A stretch of DNA of 64,000 nucleotides from Lysinibacillus sp. KCTC 33748 (lineage in GTDB: Bacteria; Bacillota; Bacilli; Bacillales_A; Planococcaceae), in the NCBI RefSeq assembly GCF_002237755.1, contig NZ_MWSJ01000011.1, forward strand, positions 62,001 to 126,000. Direction: 5' to 3'. The translations under genes were made by a program, and so were the position numbers. This document shows, piece after piece, positions 8,147 to 16,632 of the stretch (its first letter is position 1; each line of letters starts with the position of its first letter). The notes beneath the pieces were generated by a model, which made no database searches, had not been told where the DNA came from, and saw nothing but the letters and a program-made list of their open reading frames with translations.

Positions 8147-9331
8147 CTATTGTTTGTTTCTATCAAAGATTAACCATAGGAATGTAGTAGCTGCTGCAAG
8201 CATCACTAAGCCGAATCCGTATATAGGTGTATGTGCTAATGATTGGTGGCGAATGATGAATCCTCCAATGTATGACCCTATAAAAATGCCAATGTTAAAG
8301 GCCGAAATGTTTAATGCGGAAGCCATTGAAATAGCTGATGGTATATATTTTTCTGAAAGCTGAACGGCATAAAGCTGTAATCCCGGTACATTCATAAACA
8401 TAAATAGACCCATCATAAGGACCATTAATAATCCCATGATTGATGACTCCAAAAAGAAGCCAATGCCGAGTACAGCCAGTGCTAAGCCGATAAAGATAAT
8501 AAAGATAGAACGTAAAGGGTTATTATTCGCAAAATGACCACCTAATGTATTACCGATTGCAACACAAATACCGTATCCGATTAAGATCACGACAATTGCT
8601 TTCGGTGAGTAGCCCATATACTTCTCTAAAATAGGGGAAATATACGTATATACTACGAATGCGCCACCATATCCAATTGAGGTAATAAAGAGAATTAGTA
8701 GCATTCTTATATTCCCTAAGATTTTCCCGATATCTCGAATAGATATTGGATTTCCTTTAGATAATTGACTAGGTACAAGCAGGGCATTACTAATTAATCC
8801 GATAATACCAATAACAACAATGAAAAAGAACGACATTCGCCAGTCAGTTACTTGTCCAATAAAAGTTCCTAGCGGGACGCCTGTGACAGTTGCTAATGTT
8901 AACCCTGTGAACATAAAAGCTATTGCACTTGCTCGTTTATTAGGTTCCACAACATCTGCAGCGATAACAGAGGCAATAGACATAAACACGCCATGTGCTA
9001 ATGCTGAAATAACACGGCCGATTATTAGTAATGAGAATAAGGGTGCTAGAGCTGTGAGTAAATTACCAATAATAAAAAGTACCATGACGAGCAGTAACAC
9101 ATTTTTCCGACTAAAGCTTGATGTACATGCTGTCAAAAGCGGTGCACCAATAGTTACGCCTAGTGCATATATGGATACGGTTAAACCCGCAGTACTTAAC
9201 GTTATACCAAAATCTTCTGTTATTAATGGGAGGAGTCCGACGCTGATAAATTCTGTTGAGCCAATGCCAAAAGCACTGATTGCAAGTGCGAGTAATGTTA
9301 GTTTAGCATTCGGAACTTTTGTTTCTTTCAT
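8147..9331 (-). CDS. MFS transporter (AraJ/YdhP-type efflux family)
   Basis: 394 residues with about 12 hydrophobic segments. The start ISAFGIGSTEFISVGLLPLI and the loop GAPLLTACTSSFSRKNVLLL match the DHA1-type drug:proton antiporters such as YdhP, YbcL and AraJ. It sits in the membrane and probably exports a small organic compound. It is divergent from an HxlR-type regulator 110 bases away, the usual arrangement for regulator and target. Substrate unknown. Confidence 0.85.
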   Translation of the reverse strand: MKETKVPNAKLTLLALAISAFGIGSTEFISVGLLPLITEDFGITLSTAGLTVSIYALGVTIGAPLLTACTSSFSRKNVLLLVMVLFIIGNLLTALAPLFSLLIIGRVISALAHGVFMSIASVIAADVVEPNKRASAIAFMFTGLTLATVTGVPLGTFIGQVTDWRMSFFFIVVIGIIGLISNALLVPSQLSKGNPISIRDIGKILGNIRMLLILFITSIGYGGAFVVYTYISPILEKYMGYSPKAIVVILIGYGICVAIGNTLGGHFANNNPLRSIFIIFIGLALAVLGIGFFLESSIMGLLMVLMMGLFMFMNVPGLQLYAVQLSEKYIPSAISMASALNISAFNIGIFIGSYIGGFIIRHQSLAHTPIYGFGLVMLAAATTFLWLIFDRNKQ

Positions 9332-9398
9332 TCTATTACTATCTCCTTTGATTTTTTGTATAGTGTATTGTAATATTCATACATGCCTAAAAGTTGTA

Positions 9399-9420
9399 TA
9401 GAGTACTTTTAGTTACTTTT
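9399..9420. promoter_or_regulatory. Candidate HxlR operator between MFS and hxlR-type genes
   Basis: GAGTACTTTTAGTTACTTTT contains facing AGTAC and GTTACT half sites in the divergent promoter region. A more perfect palindrome with the same half site lies at 10791-10808 before the aldo/keto reductase gene. Binding is inferred. Confidence 0.4.
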
Positions 9421-9441
9421 GAATATTTCAGGAGGTTTACA

Positions 9442-9825
9442 ATGAAAAAAGTTTATAATATTGGTGTTGAAGCCACTCTTGAAGTCATTGGGGGCAAATG
9501 GAAACCTATTATTCTTTGTCATCTTAACCACCATGGTAAGATTCGTACGAATGAATTCCGCCGATTGATTCCAGGCATCTCGCAAAAAATGCTAACGAGC
9601 CAATTGCGTGAATTAGAGCAGTCTGGTTTAATTAATCGCAAGGTTTTCAATCAAGTACCGCCAAAAGTTGAATATTCGCTAACACCTTATGGTCAAGAGA
9701 TGGACCCTGTGTTGAACGTCCTTTGCACTTGGGGTGAAAAACATATCGAAAAGCTACAAGATAAAGGTGAAGATGTACTGTTAATGCAACGTGATGAGGA
9801 TATCGCGATGATGCATACATCTTAA
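9442..9825 (+). CDS. HxlR family transcriptional regulator
   Basis: 127 residues from ATG at 9442, preceded by AGGAGG 7 bases upstream (an earlier in-frame ATG lacks a site). The winged-helix fold is clear: VIGGKWKPIILCHL at about residues 12-25 and ISQKMLTSQLRELEQSGLINR as recognition helix and wing. Cys (LCHL) near residue 23 is at the position often used as a redox or electrophile sensor in this family. It likely controls the divergent MFS gene and perhaps the aldo/keto reductase. Confidence 0.85.
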   Translation: MKKVYNIGVEATLEVIGGKWKPIILCHLNHHGKIRTNEFRRLIPGISQKMLTSQLRELEQSGLINRKVFNQVPPKVEYSLTPYGQEMDPVLNVLCTWGEKHIEKLQDKGEDVLLMQRDEDIAMMHTS

Positions 9826-9835
9826 ATAGATTGGA

Positions 9836-9876
9836 AAGAGACTGTCTGAGAAGAAAATTAGACAGTCTCTTTTTTC
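9836..9876. terminator. Bidirectional intrinsic terminator
   Basis: Stem AAGAGACTGTCT (9836-9847) pairs with AGACAGTCTCTT (9860-9871), followed by T residues. It separates the convergent regulator and reductase genes. Confidence 0.85.
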
Positions 9877-9879
9877 CGT

Positions 9880-10725
9880 TTATAGAGCAAAGTCAAAGTC
9901 ATCTGGATTTGGGCCAACACGTTGTTCCAGATTCATAGCGTTAATGATCGCCATCTCTTCTTCAGTTAGGGTGAAATCAAAAATATCAGCGTTTTGAATC
10001 ATACGTTCTTTACGCACAGATTTTGGAATTGTGATGATACCGTTTTGAATATCCCAGCGTAAAATAACTTGAGCATTTGATTTCCCGTATTTTTCAGCTA
10101 TTGTTGAAATAGTTTCGTGATCAAGAAGCCCACCTTGCATTAACGGTGCCCAAGCTTCCATTTGTATATTGTGCGCTTCGCAAAATGAACGTAGCTCAGC
10201 TTGTTGTAAATGTGGATGGAATTCCACTTGGTTAATAACAGGTGTGATACGTGCTATTTTAAGAAGATCCTGTAAATGTGACGTATGGAAATTACATACG
10301 CCAATTGCTTTAATTTTCCCTTGCTCGTATAAATCTTCGAGTGCCTTCCAAGCTTCTTGATATTTATTTTTACCTGGCCAATGAATAAGGTAGAGGTCTA
10401 AATAATCTAGCCCTAATTTTTCTAAGCTTTCCTCGTATGCTGCAATTGTCGCTTCATAGCTCAAGTCATCGTTCCATACTTTGGATGTAATAAATAAATC
10501 CTCACGCTGTAAATCAGTAGTTGTTAGTGCCTGCCTAATACCTTCACCAACCCCTGCTTCATTGCCATAAATAGCGGCAGTATCGATGCTACGGTAACCG
10601 ACCTCAATCGCATTTTTCACTATTTCTGCTGTAGCATCATTCTCTACTTTGAATACGCCTAACCCCATTCCTGGCATTTGTAAGCCATTATTTAATGTGA
10701 TTGTATCTTGTAAATGATTGATCAT
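9880..10725 (-). CDS. Aldo/keto reductase
   Basis: 281 residues. Family signatures are intact: GYRSIDTAAIYGNEAGVGEG (Asp and Tyr of the catalytic tetrad), LDYLDLYLIHWPG (catalytic His), and IPKSVRKERMIQNADIFDF for NADPH binding. A cytosolic NADPH-dependent reductase of aldehydes such as methylglyoxal, close to YvgN/YtbE in layout. I chose the ATG at 10725, 8 bases after GGAGG; the upstream TTG overlaps that site. A 7-bp-arm palindrome upstream suggests control by the nearby HxlR regulator. Confidence 0.88.
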   Translation of the reverse strand: MINHLQDTITLNNGLQMPGMGLGVFKVENDATAEIVKNAIEVGYRSIDTAAIYGNEAGVGEGIRQALTTTDLQREDLFITSKVWNDDLSYEATIAAYEESLEKLGLDYLDLYLIHWPGKNKYQEAWKALEDLYEQGKIKAIGVCNFHTSHLQDLLKIARITPVINQVEFHPHLQQAELRSFCEAHNIQMEAWAPLMQGGLLDHETISTIAEKYGKSNAQVILRWDIQNGIITIPKSVRKERMIQNADIFDFTLTEEEMAIINAMNLEQRVGPNPDDFDFAL

Positions 10726-10790
10726 TTTTCTGTCCTCCAATTTTCGTTGTTGCTTTGTGCTTTTTTATTATGCTTTCGTTCCATTGCGAA

Positions 10791-10808
10791 AAAAAGTACG
10801 CACTTTTT
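10791..10808. promoter_or_regulatory. Palindrome, candidate HxlR operator
   Basis: AAAAAGT-ACGC-ACTTTTT: perfect 7-bp arms around a 4-base spacer, 66 bases before the reductase start. HxlR-family operators are commonly short palindromes of this type. Function inferred. Confidence 0.45.
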
Positions 10809-10950
10809 AGTTTCATAGAAACGTGGAGGTTACTTTTGTGAAATATCAATGATTCACAGGAAGAAATTTTTATAGTTTACGTAGTTCGGTCACCTGGGTG
10901 GATTACAATTAGTGGTAGAAAAGTAAAAATTATAGGGTGGTGAATAAGGG

Positions 10951-11760
10951 GTGGTAATAACGAAAAACTTGGCAGATCACTTTGAAATGACGGAAATCAA
11001 GATGTTTGAGTCGAGGCTGAATGCAATAAAGGAAATTCAGAACAATGCTATGGGAGTAGAGGTTGGTCAATTTGATGGTGCCTATGCTTTTTTCATTAAA
11101 AATATCCCCGGTCCCTCATACAATGTGGTAAAGGGTGATAGCTTTAGTTCAGAGGATACGATAGATAAAATACTTAGCTTTTATAAAGCAAGGGAAATCC
11201 CAGCCCGTTTTGATTTAGCCCCTCAATATGTAAACACTACTTCGCTAAAAAACTTACATAATGCTGGTTTTTTTCAGAGTGATTTTCATGCAACATTATA
11301 TTGTGAGCTAAATGAAGAGATGGTAGGGAAAACAAAGAATTCGTGCATTAAAATAAGACAAATCGATGAAGACGGATTTGATCGTTACGGAAATATCTAT
11401 GTTGAAGGTTTTGGTATGCCAGCATTTTTAGCAGAAAGTGTTGCGACAAATAATCAGGTGTTGCATGACAAGCCTGGCTGGTCGTTTTATATTGCTTCTC
11501 TTCAGGGTGAGGACGTTGGTGTTGGTTCTTTATATGTATATAATGGGACGGCCGTTTTAGCTGCCTTTGCCGTGAAACAAATTGCCCGTAATCAAGGAAT
11601 TCACCAAGCGTTAATACAGTTTCGTATCAACGAATCCCTCAAACAAAATTGTAGTGTAATGATAGGGCACGCCAAATTTGCATCTATTAGTCAAAACAAT
11701 ATGGAGCGTTGTGGATTGAAAATGGCTTATACAAAGAGTACATGGACAGAAGCAACATGA
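10951..11760 (+). CDS. GNAT-family N-acetyltransferase
   Basis: 269 residues from a GTG start. The C-terminal half has a GNAT-like layout: GVGSLYVYNGTAVLAAFAVK then ARNQGIHQALIQFRI, which replaces the usual R/QxxGxG/A acetyl-CoA loop with RNQGIH. The N-terminal half is a separate alpha/beta region (DGAYAFFIKNIPGPSYN). Substrate unknown. It is followed by a VOC gene 78 bases downstream. The start is moderately sure. Confidence 0.7.
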   Translation: MVITKNLADHFEMTEIKMFESRLNAIKEIQNNAMGVEVGQFDGAYAFFIKNIPGPSYNVVKGDSFSSEDTIDKILSFYKAREIPARFDLAPQYVNTTSLKNLHNAGFFQSDFHATLYCELNEEMVGKTKNSCIKIRQIDEDGFDRYGNIYVEGFGMPAFLAESVATNNQVLHDKPGWSFYIASLQGEDVGVGSLYVYNGTAVLAAFAVKQIARNQGIHQALIQFRINESLKQNCSVMIGHAKFASISQNNMERCGLKMAYTKSTWTEAT

Positions 11761-11838
11761 GGATTGCAAGAAGCTAGAAGGGGATTCAATGCTTAAGATA
11801 GAATAAGTAATTGAATCTTTTATAAAGGAGAGAGTAGG

Positions 11839-12285
11839 ATGAATCGTTTAAATTTAATTACATTGGGTGTAAAGGATATGATCGAGTCTCTTAGGTTTTA
11901 TAGAGAGGGTCTGGGATTTGAAGTGGTTGTGTATGGCGAGGAAACAAACCCAGATGTTATTTTCTTTAATAATGGAGGGACAAAAATCTCACTGTTTCCG
12001 ATTGAGCGTTTAGTAAAAGATATAAACGAGGCAAATCCACCAGCTATTGGTAATGGCTTTAATGGGATTACGCTTGCTTATAATGGAAAATCGAAAGAAG
12101 AAGTTGATCAAGTGTTTGAATTAGCTAAAAATGCCGGAGCGGAAATCGTCAAGGAGCCAGAAACTGTATTTTGGGGTGGTTATAGTGGCTATTTCCAAGA
12201 TCCGAACGGCTACTATTGGGAAGTTGCTTACGGGGACATGTGGCAGTTTGATGATCATGATATGTTGATTATTACAAATAACTGA
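11839..12285 (+). CDS. VOC family protein (glyoxalase/bleomycin-resistance fold)
   Basis: 148 residues. The fold markers are LITLGVKDMIESLRFYREGLGF at the start and YFQDPNGYYWEVAYGD at the end; Glu in WEVA is a probable metal ligand, while the N-terminal His is replaced (LITLGV). That absence makes a classical glyoxalase I role less likely. Strong AAAGGAG site 9 bases before ATG. A terminator follows the stop. Confidence 0.8.
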   Translation: MNRLNLITLGVKDMIESLRFYREGLGFEVVVYGEETNPDVIFFNNGGTKISLFPIERLVKDINEANPPAIGNGFNGITLAYNGKSKEEVDQVFELAKNAGAEIVKEPETVFWGGYSGYFQDPNGYYWEVAYGDMWQFDDHDMLIITNN

Positions 12286-12293
12286 AAAGATTG

Positions 12294-12324
12294 ACGTATT
12301 TGGGGAATCCAAATACGTTTTTTT
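12294..12324 (+). terminator. Intrinsic terminator
   Basis: ACGTATTTGG pairs perfectly with CCAAATACGT across five bases, then seven T residues. Confidence 0.9.
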
Positions 12325-12337
12325 GATGGTTAGCTTG

Positions 12338-12438
12338 TTTTATCGAGAAATAATTTGGTTTTATCGACGTAATTTTTAATTTATCACCCAATTATTTAGT
12401 TTTATCACCCAAATTTTTAATTTTATCGACATATCCCT
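12338..12438. repeat. 21-bp periodic repeat, locus 1 (about 5 units)
   Basis: Units starting at TTTATCG or TTTATCA recur every 20-21 bases: TTTATCGAGAA, TTTATCGACGTAA, TTTATCACCCAA (twice), TTTATCGACATA. The same unit occurs with exact 21-bp spacing at 48098-48222. It lies in the intergenic space before the two-component genes. On the minus strand units read like GATAAA-rich heptapeptide codons but are broken here by stops. Confidence 0.8.
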
Positions 12439-12487
12439 AGCCTTAGATGTGATTTATGCAATGACTCTCTCACTTTACAGACAATGA

Positions 12488-12516
12488 TTGAGTACAAATC
12501 TATGAAATCGTATAAT
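12488..12516 (+). promoter_or_regulatory. Promoter of the two-component operon
   Basis: TTGAGT (12488-12493), a 17-base spacer and a consensus TATAAT (12511-12516): a sigma-A-type promoter 50 bases before the response regulator start. Confidence 0.65.
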
Positions 12517-12566
12517 ACAGAATAACATTTATTTCTAAAATCTAGATTAGATTGGGAGGATTACCA

Positions 12567-13235
12567 TTGTATCGGATATTGTACATAGAAGACGAAAAAG
12601 AGATCGGCCAATGGGTGACAAAGGATTTAACGGAAAGAGGCTATGAGGTTACATGGCTTGAATCTGGGGAAGAGGTCGATCAGCACATAGCTTTTAAAGA
12701 TATCGCTATATTGGATGTGATGCTGCCAGGCTTAGATGGCTTTTCAATTGGCAAAAGAATTAAGCGAGAAAATAAAGAGATCCCAATTTTAATGCTGTCA
12801 GCACGAACTGCCGTTGAGGATAAAATAGAAGGCCTTAACTTCGCGGACGATTATTTAACGAAGCCATTCCACCCAGATGAACTTATAGCCCGTATAGAGG
12901 TTTTACTAAGAAGATATCAAAAAAATGATGATGTATTAGATCTTCAGCATTTAAAAATTTATACGAAAGATATGCGGATTATCAACAAGGAAACTGATGA
13001 AGAAATTCAATTAACGGGTAAGCAATTCTATTTATTACAGTATTTTATTCGCCATTTAAATCAAATTTTAACGAAGGAACAGCTCTATGAAGGTGTCTGG
13101 GGAGAAAGCTACATAGAAGGCGATAAAACATTAATGGTACATATTCGATACTTAAGAGAAAAAATAGAAATAAATCCTGCTAAGCCGACAATTATTGAAA
13201 CCATTCGTGGTATTGGATACAGGGTGAAACAATGA
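12567..13235 (+). CDS. OmpR-family response regulator
   Basis: 222 residues. I chose the TTG at 12567 because GGGAGGA lies 6 bases upstream and the receiver motif ILYIEDEKE then begins at once. Receiver domain: DVMLPGLDG carries the phospho-acceptor Asp, and YLTKPF the conserved Lys. The switch loop reads LNFADDYLTKPF, one or two residues shorter than the usual LGADDY form. The C-terminal winged helix ends YLREKIE then GIGYRVK. Overlaps the kinase gene by 4 bases. Confidence 0.9.
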   Translation: MYRILYIEDEKEIGQWVTKDLTERGYEVTWLESGEEVDQHIAFKDIAILDVMLPGLDGFSIGKRIKRENKEIPILMLSARTAVEDKIEGLNFADDYLTKPFHPDELIARIEVLLRRYQKNDDVLDLQHLKIYTKDMRIINKETDEEIQLTGKQFYLLQYFIRHLNQILTKEQLYEGVWGESYIEGDKTLMVHIRYLREKIEINPAKPTIIETIRGIGYRVKQ

Positions 13236-14593
13236 AATTTTTTCGTTCATTACTAGCTAAGTATATGTTTATCATTCTGCTCGCTATTTCTATTGTTCAA
13301 ATAGCCTATCTCGTCATTCCTCTTTTTGTTTTAGGGATTGCCCAAAATGGAGAAGATGATCTTTCAAAGGGAGCTGAGATTGAGAGTAAAGTAGAGGGAA
13401 AATGGCATGCAGAAGCTAAAAGTTTAAAAAACATGACAGAGGAAGCAATTGTTCAACATTTTGAAAGTTGGAAAAAACAATACCCTAAAGCATCTATGTT
13501 TTGGGTAGGTGAGGATGGTACATTGCTTACAACATTGAATGTGACTGAGCAACTTCCATCAAAATGGACACCAGCATTTACAACAAAGTTTATAAAAGAA
13601 CGCTATGGTGGAGATCCATTTACTGTCATTGCTTTTTTAGGTGAGGATGAATCGAATGGATTTATCGTTTTTGAAATTCCTAAAGAAGTGTTTACACCAC
13701 CAATTAGGAGTGTTTATGAAAAATATGGTGCCTTTGTATTTTTTGGTGTTATTGCGATTATTTTATTTTTCATTATCATCTCCTTTTTATTTTTCAAAGG
13801 GATTCGGAAACGACTGTTGCACCTTCAAGAAGCAATGGAACTTCGTGATGTAGATGGCCTACCTATTGAAACAAAGGTCAAGAAGAAGGATGAAATCGGT
13901 CAGCTTGAACATAGCTTTAATCGCATGGTGTGCGAGCTTAGGGAAAGTAAGAATCGCGAGCAAAAGGAAGAACAGTTAAGACGTGAATTGATTGCTAATT
14001 TATCACATGATTTACGAACACCATTAACGAAAATACGGGCGCAATCCTATTCAATAAGTAAAGAAGCATTATCAAAGGATGGAAAACAAGCGATTAAGGC
14101 AATGGAAGCATCGATTGTTAGTGTTGACGCTTTAATAGAAAATTTAATGTCCTATACACTGTTGATGGCTAGTAAATATAAATTTGAGGCGAAAGAAATC
14201 AACGTTATTCGTTTTGTACGTGAGCAAATGACTACATGGTATTCAGTATTTGAAAAGGAAGGCTTTGAAATCGATATTGAACTACATTCATTTGAGAAAA
14301 ATGAATGGCAAGTGGATCCGATTTGGCTTGGACGTATATTTGATAATTTATTTCAAAATATATTACGCCATGCAAGTAGCGGGAAATATATTGGCGTTGA
14401 AACCGAATCGACGGAGCATTATGATGCATTTATCATAAAAGATCACGGGAACGGAATGAAAAATGAATCCGATGCTAAAGGCGCTGGTATTGGCTTATCT
14501 ATAGTCGATATTATGGTGAAGGGCATGAATTTAGATTGGGATATTGAGTCAAGTGAATCCGGCACCAAAATTAAAATTAAACACTACAAATAG
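13232..14593 (+). CDS. Sensor histidine kinase
   Basis: 453 residues. Two transmembrane segments (about 10-35 and 165-190) flank an extracellular sensor of about 130 residues. A HAMP-like linker follows, then the H box NLSHDLRTPLTKI near residue 258, N box DNLFQNILRH, and G boxes DHGNGM and GAGIGLSIVDIMV. All catalytic motifs are intact. Partner of the preceding regulator. The downstream BcrA-type ABC transporter suggests a system sensing a cell-envelope antibiotic or peptide (inference). Confidence 0.9.
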   Translation: MKFFRSLLAKYMFIILLAISIVQIAYLVIPLFVLGIAQNGEDDLSKGAEIESKVEGKWHAEAKSLKNMTEEAIVQHFESWKKQYPKASMFWVGEDGTLLTTLNVTEQLPSKWTPAFTTKFIKERYGGDPFTVIAFLGEDESNGFIVFEIPKEVFTPPIRSVYEKYGAFVFFGVIAIILFFIIISFLFFKGIRKRLLHLQEAMELRDVDGLPIETKVKKKDEIGQLEHSFNRMVCELRESKNREQKEEQLRRELIANLSHDLRTPLTKIRAQSYSISKEALSKDGKQAIKAMEASIVSVDALIENLMSYTLLMASKYKFEAKEINVIRFVREQMTTWYSVFEKEGFEIDIELHSFEKNEWQVDPIWLGRIFDNLFQNILRHASSGKYIGVETESTEHYDAFIIKDHGNGMKNESDAKGAGIGLSIVDIMVKGMNLDWDIESSESGTKIKIKHYK

Positions 14594-14602
14594 AATAATT
14601 CG

Positions 14603-14631
14603 TGAAGCATGTTAAGGCATGCTTCATTTTC
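14603..14631 (+). terminator. Intrinsic terminator after the kinase gene
   Basis: TGAAGCATG and CATGCTTCA pair across a short loop, then TTTT. Confidence 0.75.
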
Positions 14632-14635
14632 ATAC

Positions 14636-14733
14636 TTAGATTGATTGTCCAAATAGTATGTCTGCAAAGTTCTTTTTAAAGCTCATCACAAAAATAGGGA
14701 TTCCAATTGATAAAACGTACGCCATGTAAATAA
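14636..14733 (-). pseudogene. Possible C-terminal remnant of a membrane protein
   Basis: On the minus strand a frame reads a hydrophobic segment (YMAYVLSIGIPIFVMSF) then KKNFADILFGQSI and a stop. Its upstream side runs straight into repeat family A copy 4. It looks like the tail of a gene whose body has been lost. The parent family is not recognised, so this is a weak call. Confidence 0.3.
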
Positions 14734-14915
14734 GTTGATCTTCGTTACGGCTGTGCGATTCCTTGGGGATCAGCAATCGAGGAACGAAGGCTAAAACCAT
14801 CACATCCTGTGATAACGCCTTCGTGACCAACATCGTGTTGGCCTGAGGCAGCGGGTGTTTTCTGTGCGAAAGCGTAGCGGCAGCTACAAAGCGCCCAGCC
14901 GGAACGGAAATCAAC
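14734..14915. repeat. Repeat family A, copy 4, with family B-like modules
   Basis: Ends GTTGATCTTCGTTACGGCTG and CAGCCGGAACGGAAATCAAC frame an interior with modules shared with family B copies (CATCACATCCTGTGATAACG, GACCAACATCGTGTTGGCC) and the TGCGAAAGCGTAGCGGCAGC module. This copy links the two families. Confidence 0.8.
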
Positions 14916-14950
14916 CCATGTTTTGATAAATTGTCTTTTTTAAACAAAAT

Positions 14951-14981
14951 TTAACCTTGAACCTTACCTGTTTTTAACCTT
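14951..14981 (+). promoter_or_regulatory. Direct repeat before the ABC operon
   Basis: TTAACCTT occurs at 14951 and again at 14974, with a GAACCTTACC between. OmpR-type regulators bind direct repeats, so this could be the site of the adjacent regulator. Weak, pattern only. Confidence 0.3.
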
Positions 14982-15013
14982 CATTTCTTATGATAATTAC
15001 AGAGGTGAGGACA

Positions 15014-15925
15014 ATGGAATATATCGTACAAACAGAAAATTTATCAAAGAGCTTTGGTAAAGAGCAAGCTGTATCAAATATAAATTTAAAAATACGCAAA
15101 GGTGAAATATACGGATTTTTAGGACCGAATGGAGCGGGAAAAACGACGACGATTCGTATGCTTCTTGGTCTAATGAAGCCATCTTCCGGAACTGTTAAAA
15201 TGTTCCAAAAAGATCTAACGAGGGAACGAATTAATATTTTATCAAAGGTTGGTTCATTAGTAGAGAACCCTTCTTATTATCCACATTTAACGGCCTATGA
15301 AAATTTAGAAGCGTTAAGAAAAATTTTAGGTGTACCGAAGTCACGGATCGATGAAGTGTTAGAAATTGTTCGTTTGAAGGATGCCGCAGATAAAAAAGTA
15401 AAGGGCTTTTCTCTTGGGATGAAACAGCGTTTAGGTATAGCTGCATCGTTGTTACATAATCCTGAATTACTTATTTTAGATGAACCAACGAATGGTCTTG
15501 ATCCATCTGGTATTATCGAAATTCGTAATTTGATTAAACGACTACCTTCAGAATATGGAATGACGATTATTATTTCAAGCCATCTATTATCTGAAATTGA
15601 TCAAATGGCTACGCAAGTAGGTATTGTGACAAAGGGGAAAATGATTTTCCAAGATTCAATTGAAGCAATGCGTAGATTTGCCCAGCCAAAGGTAGTCATT
15701 AAAGTGAGTGATAGTGAAAAGGGCTGGCGTTCATTAGTAGCAAATGGTATTAAGGCAGAACATAAGGATGACCTCATCTTATTTGATGAATGCTCAGATG
15801 AAAAGGTAGCACATATTGTACAAATCCTTGTACAAGAAGGCATTTCGGTTTACCGAGTGGAAGAAGAGAAACGATCTTTAGAGGATATTTTCCTTCAAAT
15901 GACAACAGGAGAGCAAGCGCTATGA
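15014..15925 (+). CDS. ABC transporter ATPase, BcrA/lantibiotic-immunity type
   Basis: 303 residues from ATG at 15014, which follows GAGGTGAGG; an earlier in-frame ATG has no site. Walker A GPNGAGKTTT, signature FSLGMKQRLGIA (SLGMKQ form typical of this subfamily), Walker B LLILDEPTNGLDP and the switch His ISSHLLSEI are intact. The C-terminal accessory region (after about residue 215) is also typical. It powers the two following membrane subunits, overlapping the first by 4 bases. Confidence 0.9.
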   Translation: MEYIVQTENLSKSFGKEQAVSNINLKIRKGEIYGFLGPNGAGKTTTIRMLLGLMKPSSGTVKMFQKDLTRERINILSKVGSLVENPSYYPHLTAYENLEALRKILGVPKSRIDEVLEIVRLKDAADKKVKGFSLGMKQRLGIAASLLHNPELLILDEPTNGLDPSGIIEIRNLIKRLPSEYGMTIIISSHLLSEIDQMATQVGIVTKGKMIFQDSIEAMRRFAQPKVVIKVSDSEKGWRSLVANGIKAEHKDDLILFDECSDEKVAHIVQILVQEGISVYRVEEEKRSLEDIFLQMTTGEQAL

Positions 15926-16632
15926 TAGGAAAACTATTAACTTCTGACTTTTTGAAAATTAAACGCAAAGGATTATGGTTTCTAACAGCTTTAGGACCAA
16001 TCGGTGTTGTTGCGATGCAAATGGTAAATTACGGCGTAAGGAAGGACTATTTGTTAGAGCAAAGCGAGGACGATTGGGGCTACTATTTATTAAATGTTCA
16101 TTCATTTACACCACTTGCTATCGTTTTAGGGATTGCTATTTTAACTTCATTTATAGCGAGTATTGAAAATGAAACGAACGCGTGGAAGCAATTAATTGCA
16201 CTACCGGTGTCTAAATTGACAGTGTATTTATCAAAATTCTCGGTCTTGGCAATTTTACTGTTCTTGTCTTCCACGATTTTAATGCTAGTGACACTGGCTT
16301 ACGGAGTCTTTTTAGACTTAGGCGATAGCACACCATATATGGAAATTGCTAAATTTGCTTACTATCCATATTTTGCGTCATTGCCAATATTGGCACTTCA
16401 ACTTTGGATTGCAAGTGTTTGTCATAATCAGGGGATCCCAATTACAGTAGGCATTTTCGGCGTGATTTTTGCCTATTCCTCCTTTGTATTGCCTGATTGG
16501 ATGATTTGGAAATGGCCATCTTTAATGAATCAATGGGATGAACCCGTTATAAATGTCGTGCTTGGAATCAGCATCGGTATTTTGCTGTATATTATCGGAA
16601 TGATAGATTTCGCTAGAAGGGATGTAAAGTAA
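15922..16632 (+). CDS. ABC-2 type permease (MutE/EpiE-like)
   Basis: 236 residues with six probable transmembrane segments. The motif ENETNAWKQLIALPVSKLTVYLSKF after the second segment is shared with the next gene and with lantibiotic-immunity permeases. It overlaps both neighbours by 1-4 bases, so translation is probably coupled. Likely exports or removes membrane-active peptides or antibiotics. Confidence 0.82.
   Translation: MIGKLLTSDFLKIKRKGLWFLTALGPIGVVAMQMVNYGVRKDYLLEQSEDDWGYYLLNVHSFTPLAIVLGIAILTSFIASIENETNAWKQLIALPVSKLTVYLSKFSVLAILLFLSSTILMLVTLAYGVFLDLGDSTPYMEIAKFAYYPYFASLPILALQLWIASVCHNQGIPITVGIFGVIFAYSSFVLPDWMIWKWPSLMNQWDEPVINVVLGISIGILLYIIGMIDFARRDVK

Noticed and set aside
8820-9401. 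193-codon plus-strand frame
   Set aside because: It is antisense to the well-supported MFS transporter gene and has the composition of a shadow frame.
14636-14947. 103-codon minus-strand gene
   Set aside because: Two thirds are repeat A copy 4; only the last 30 codons look protein-like and are listed as a remnant.
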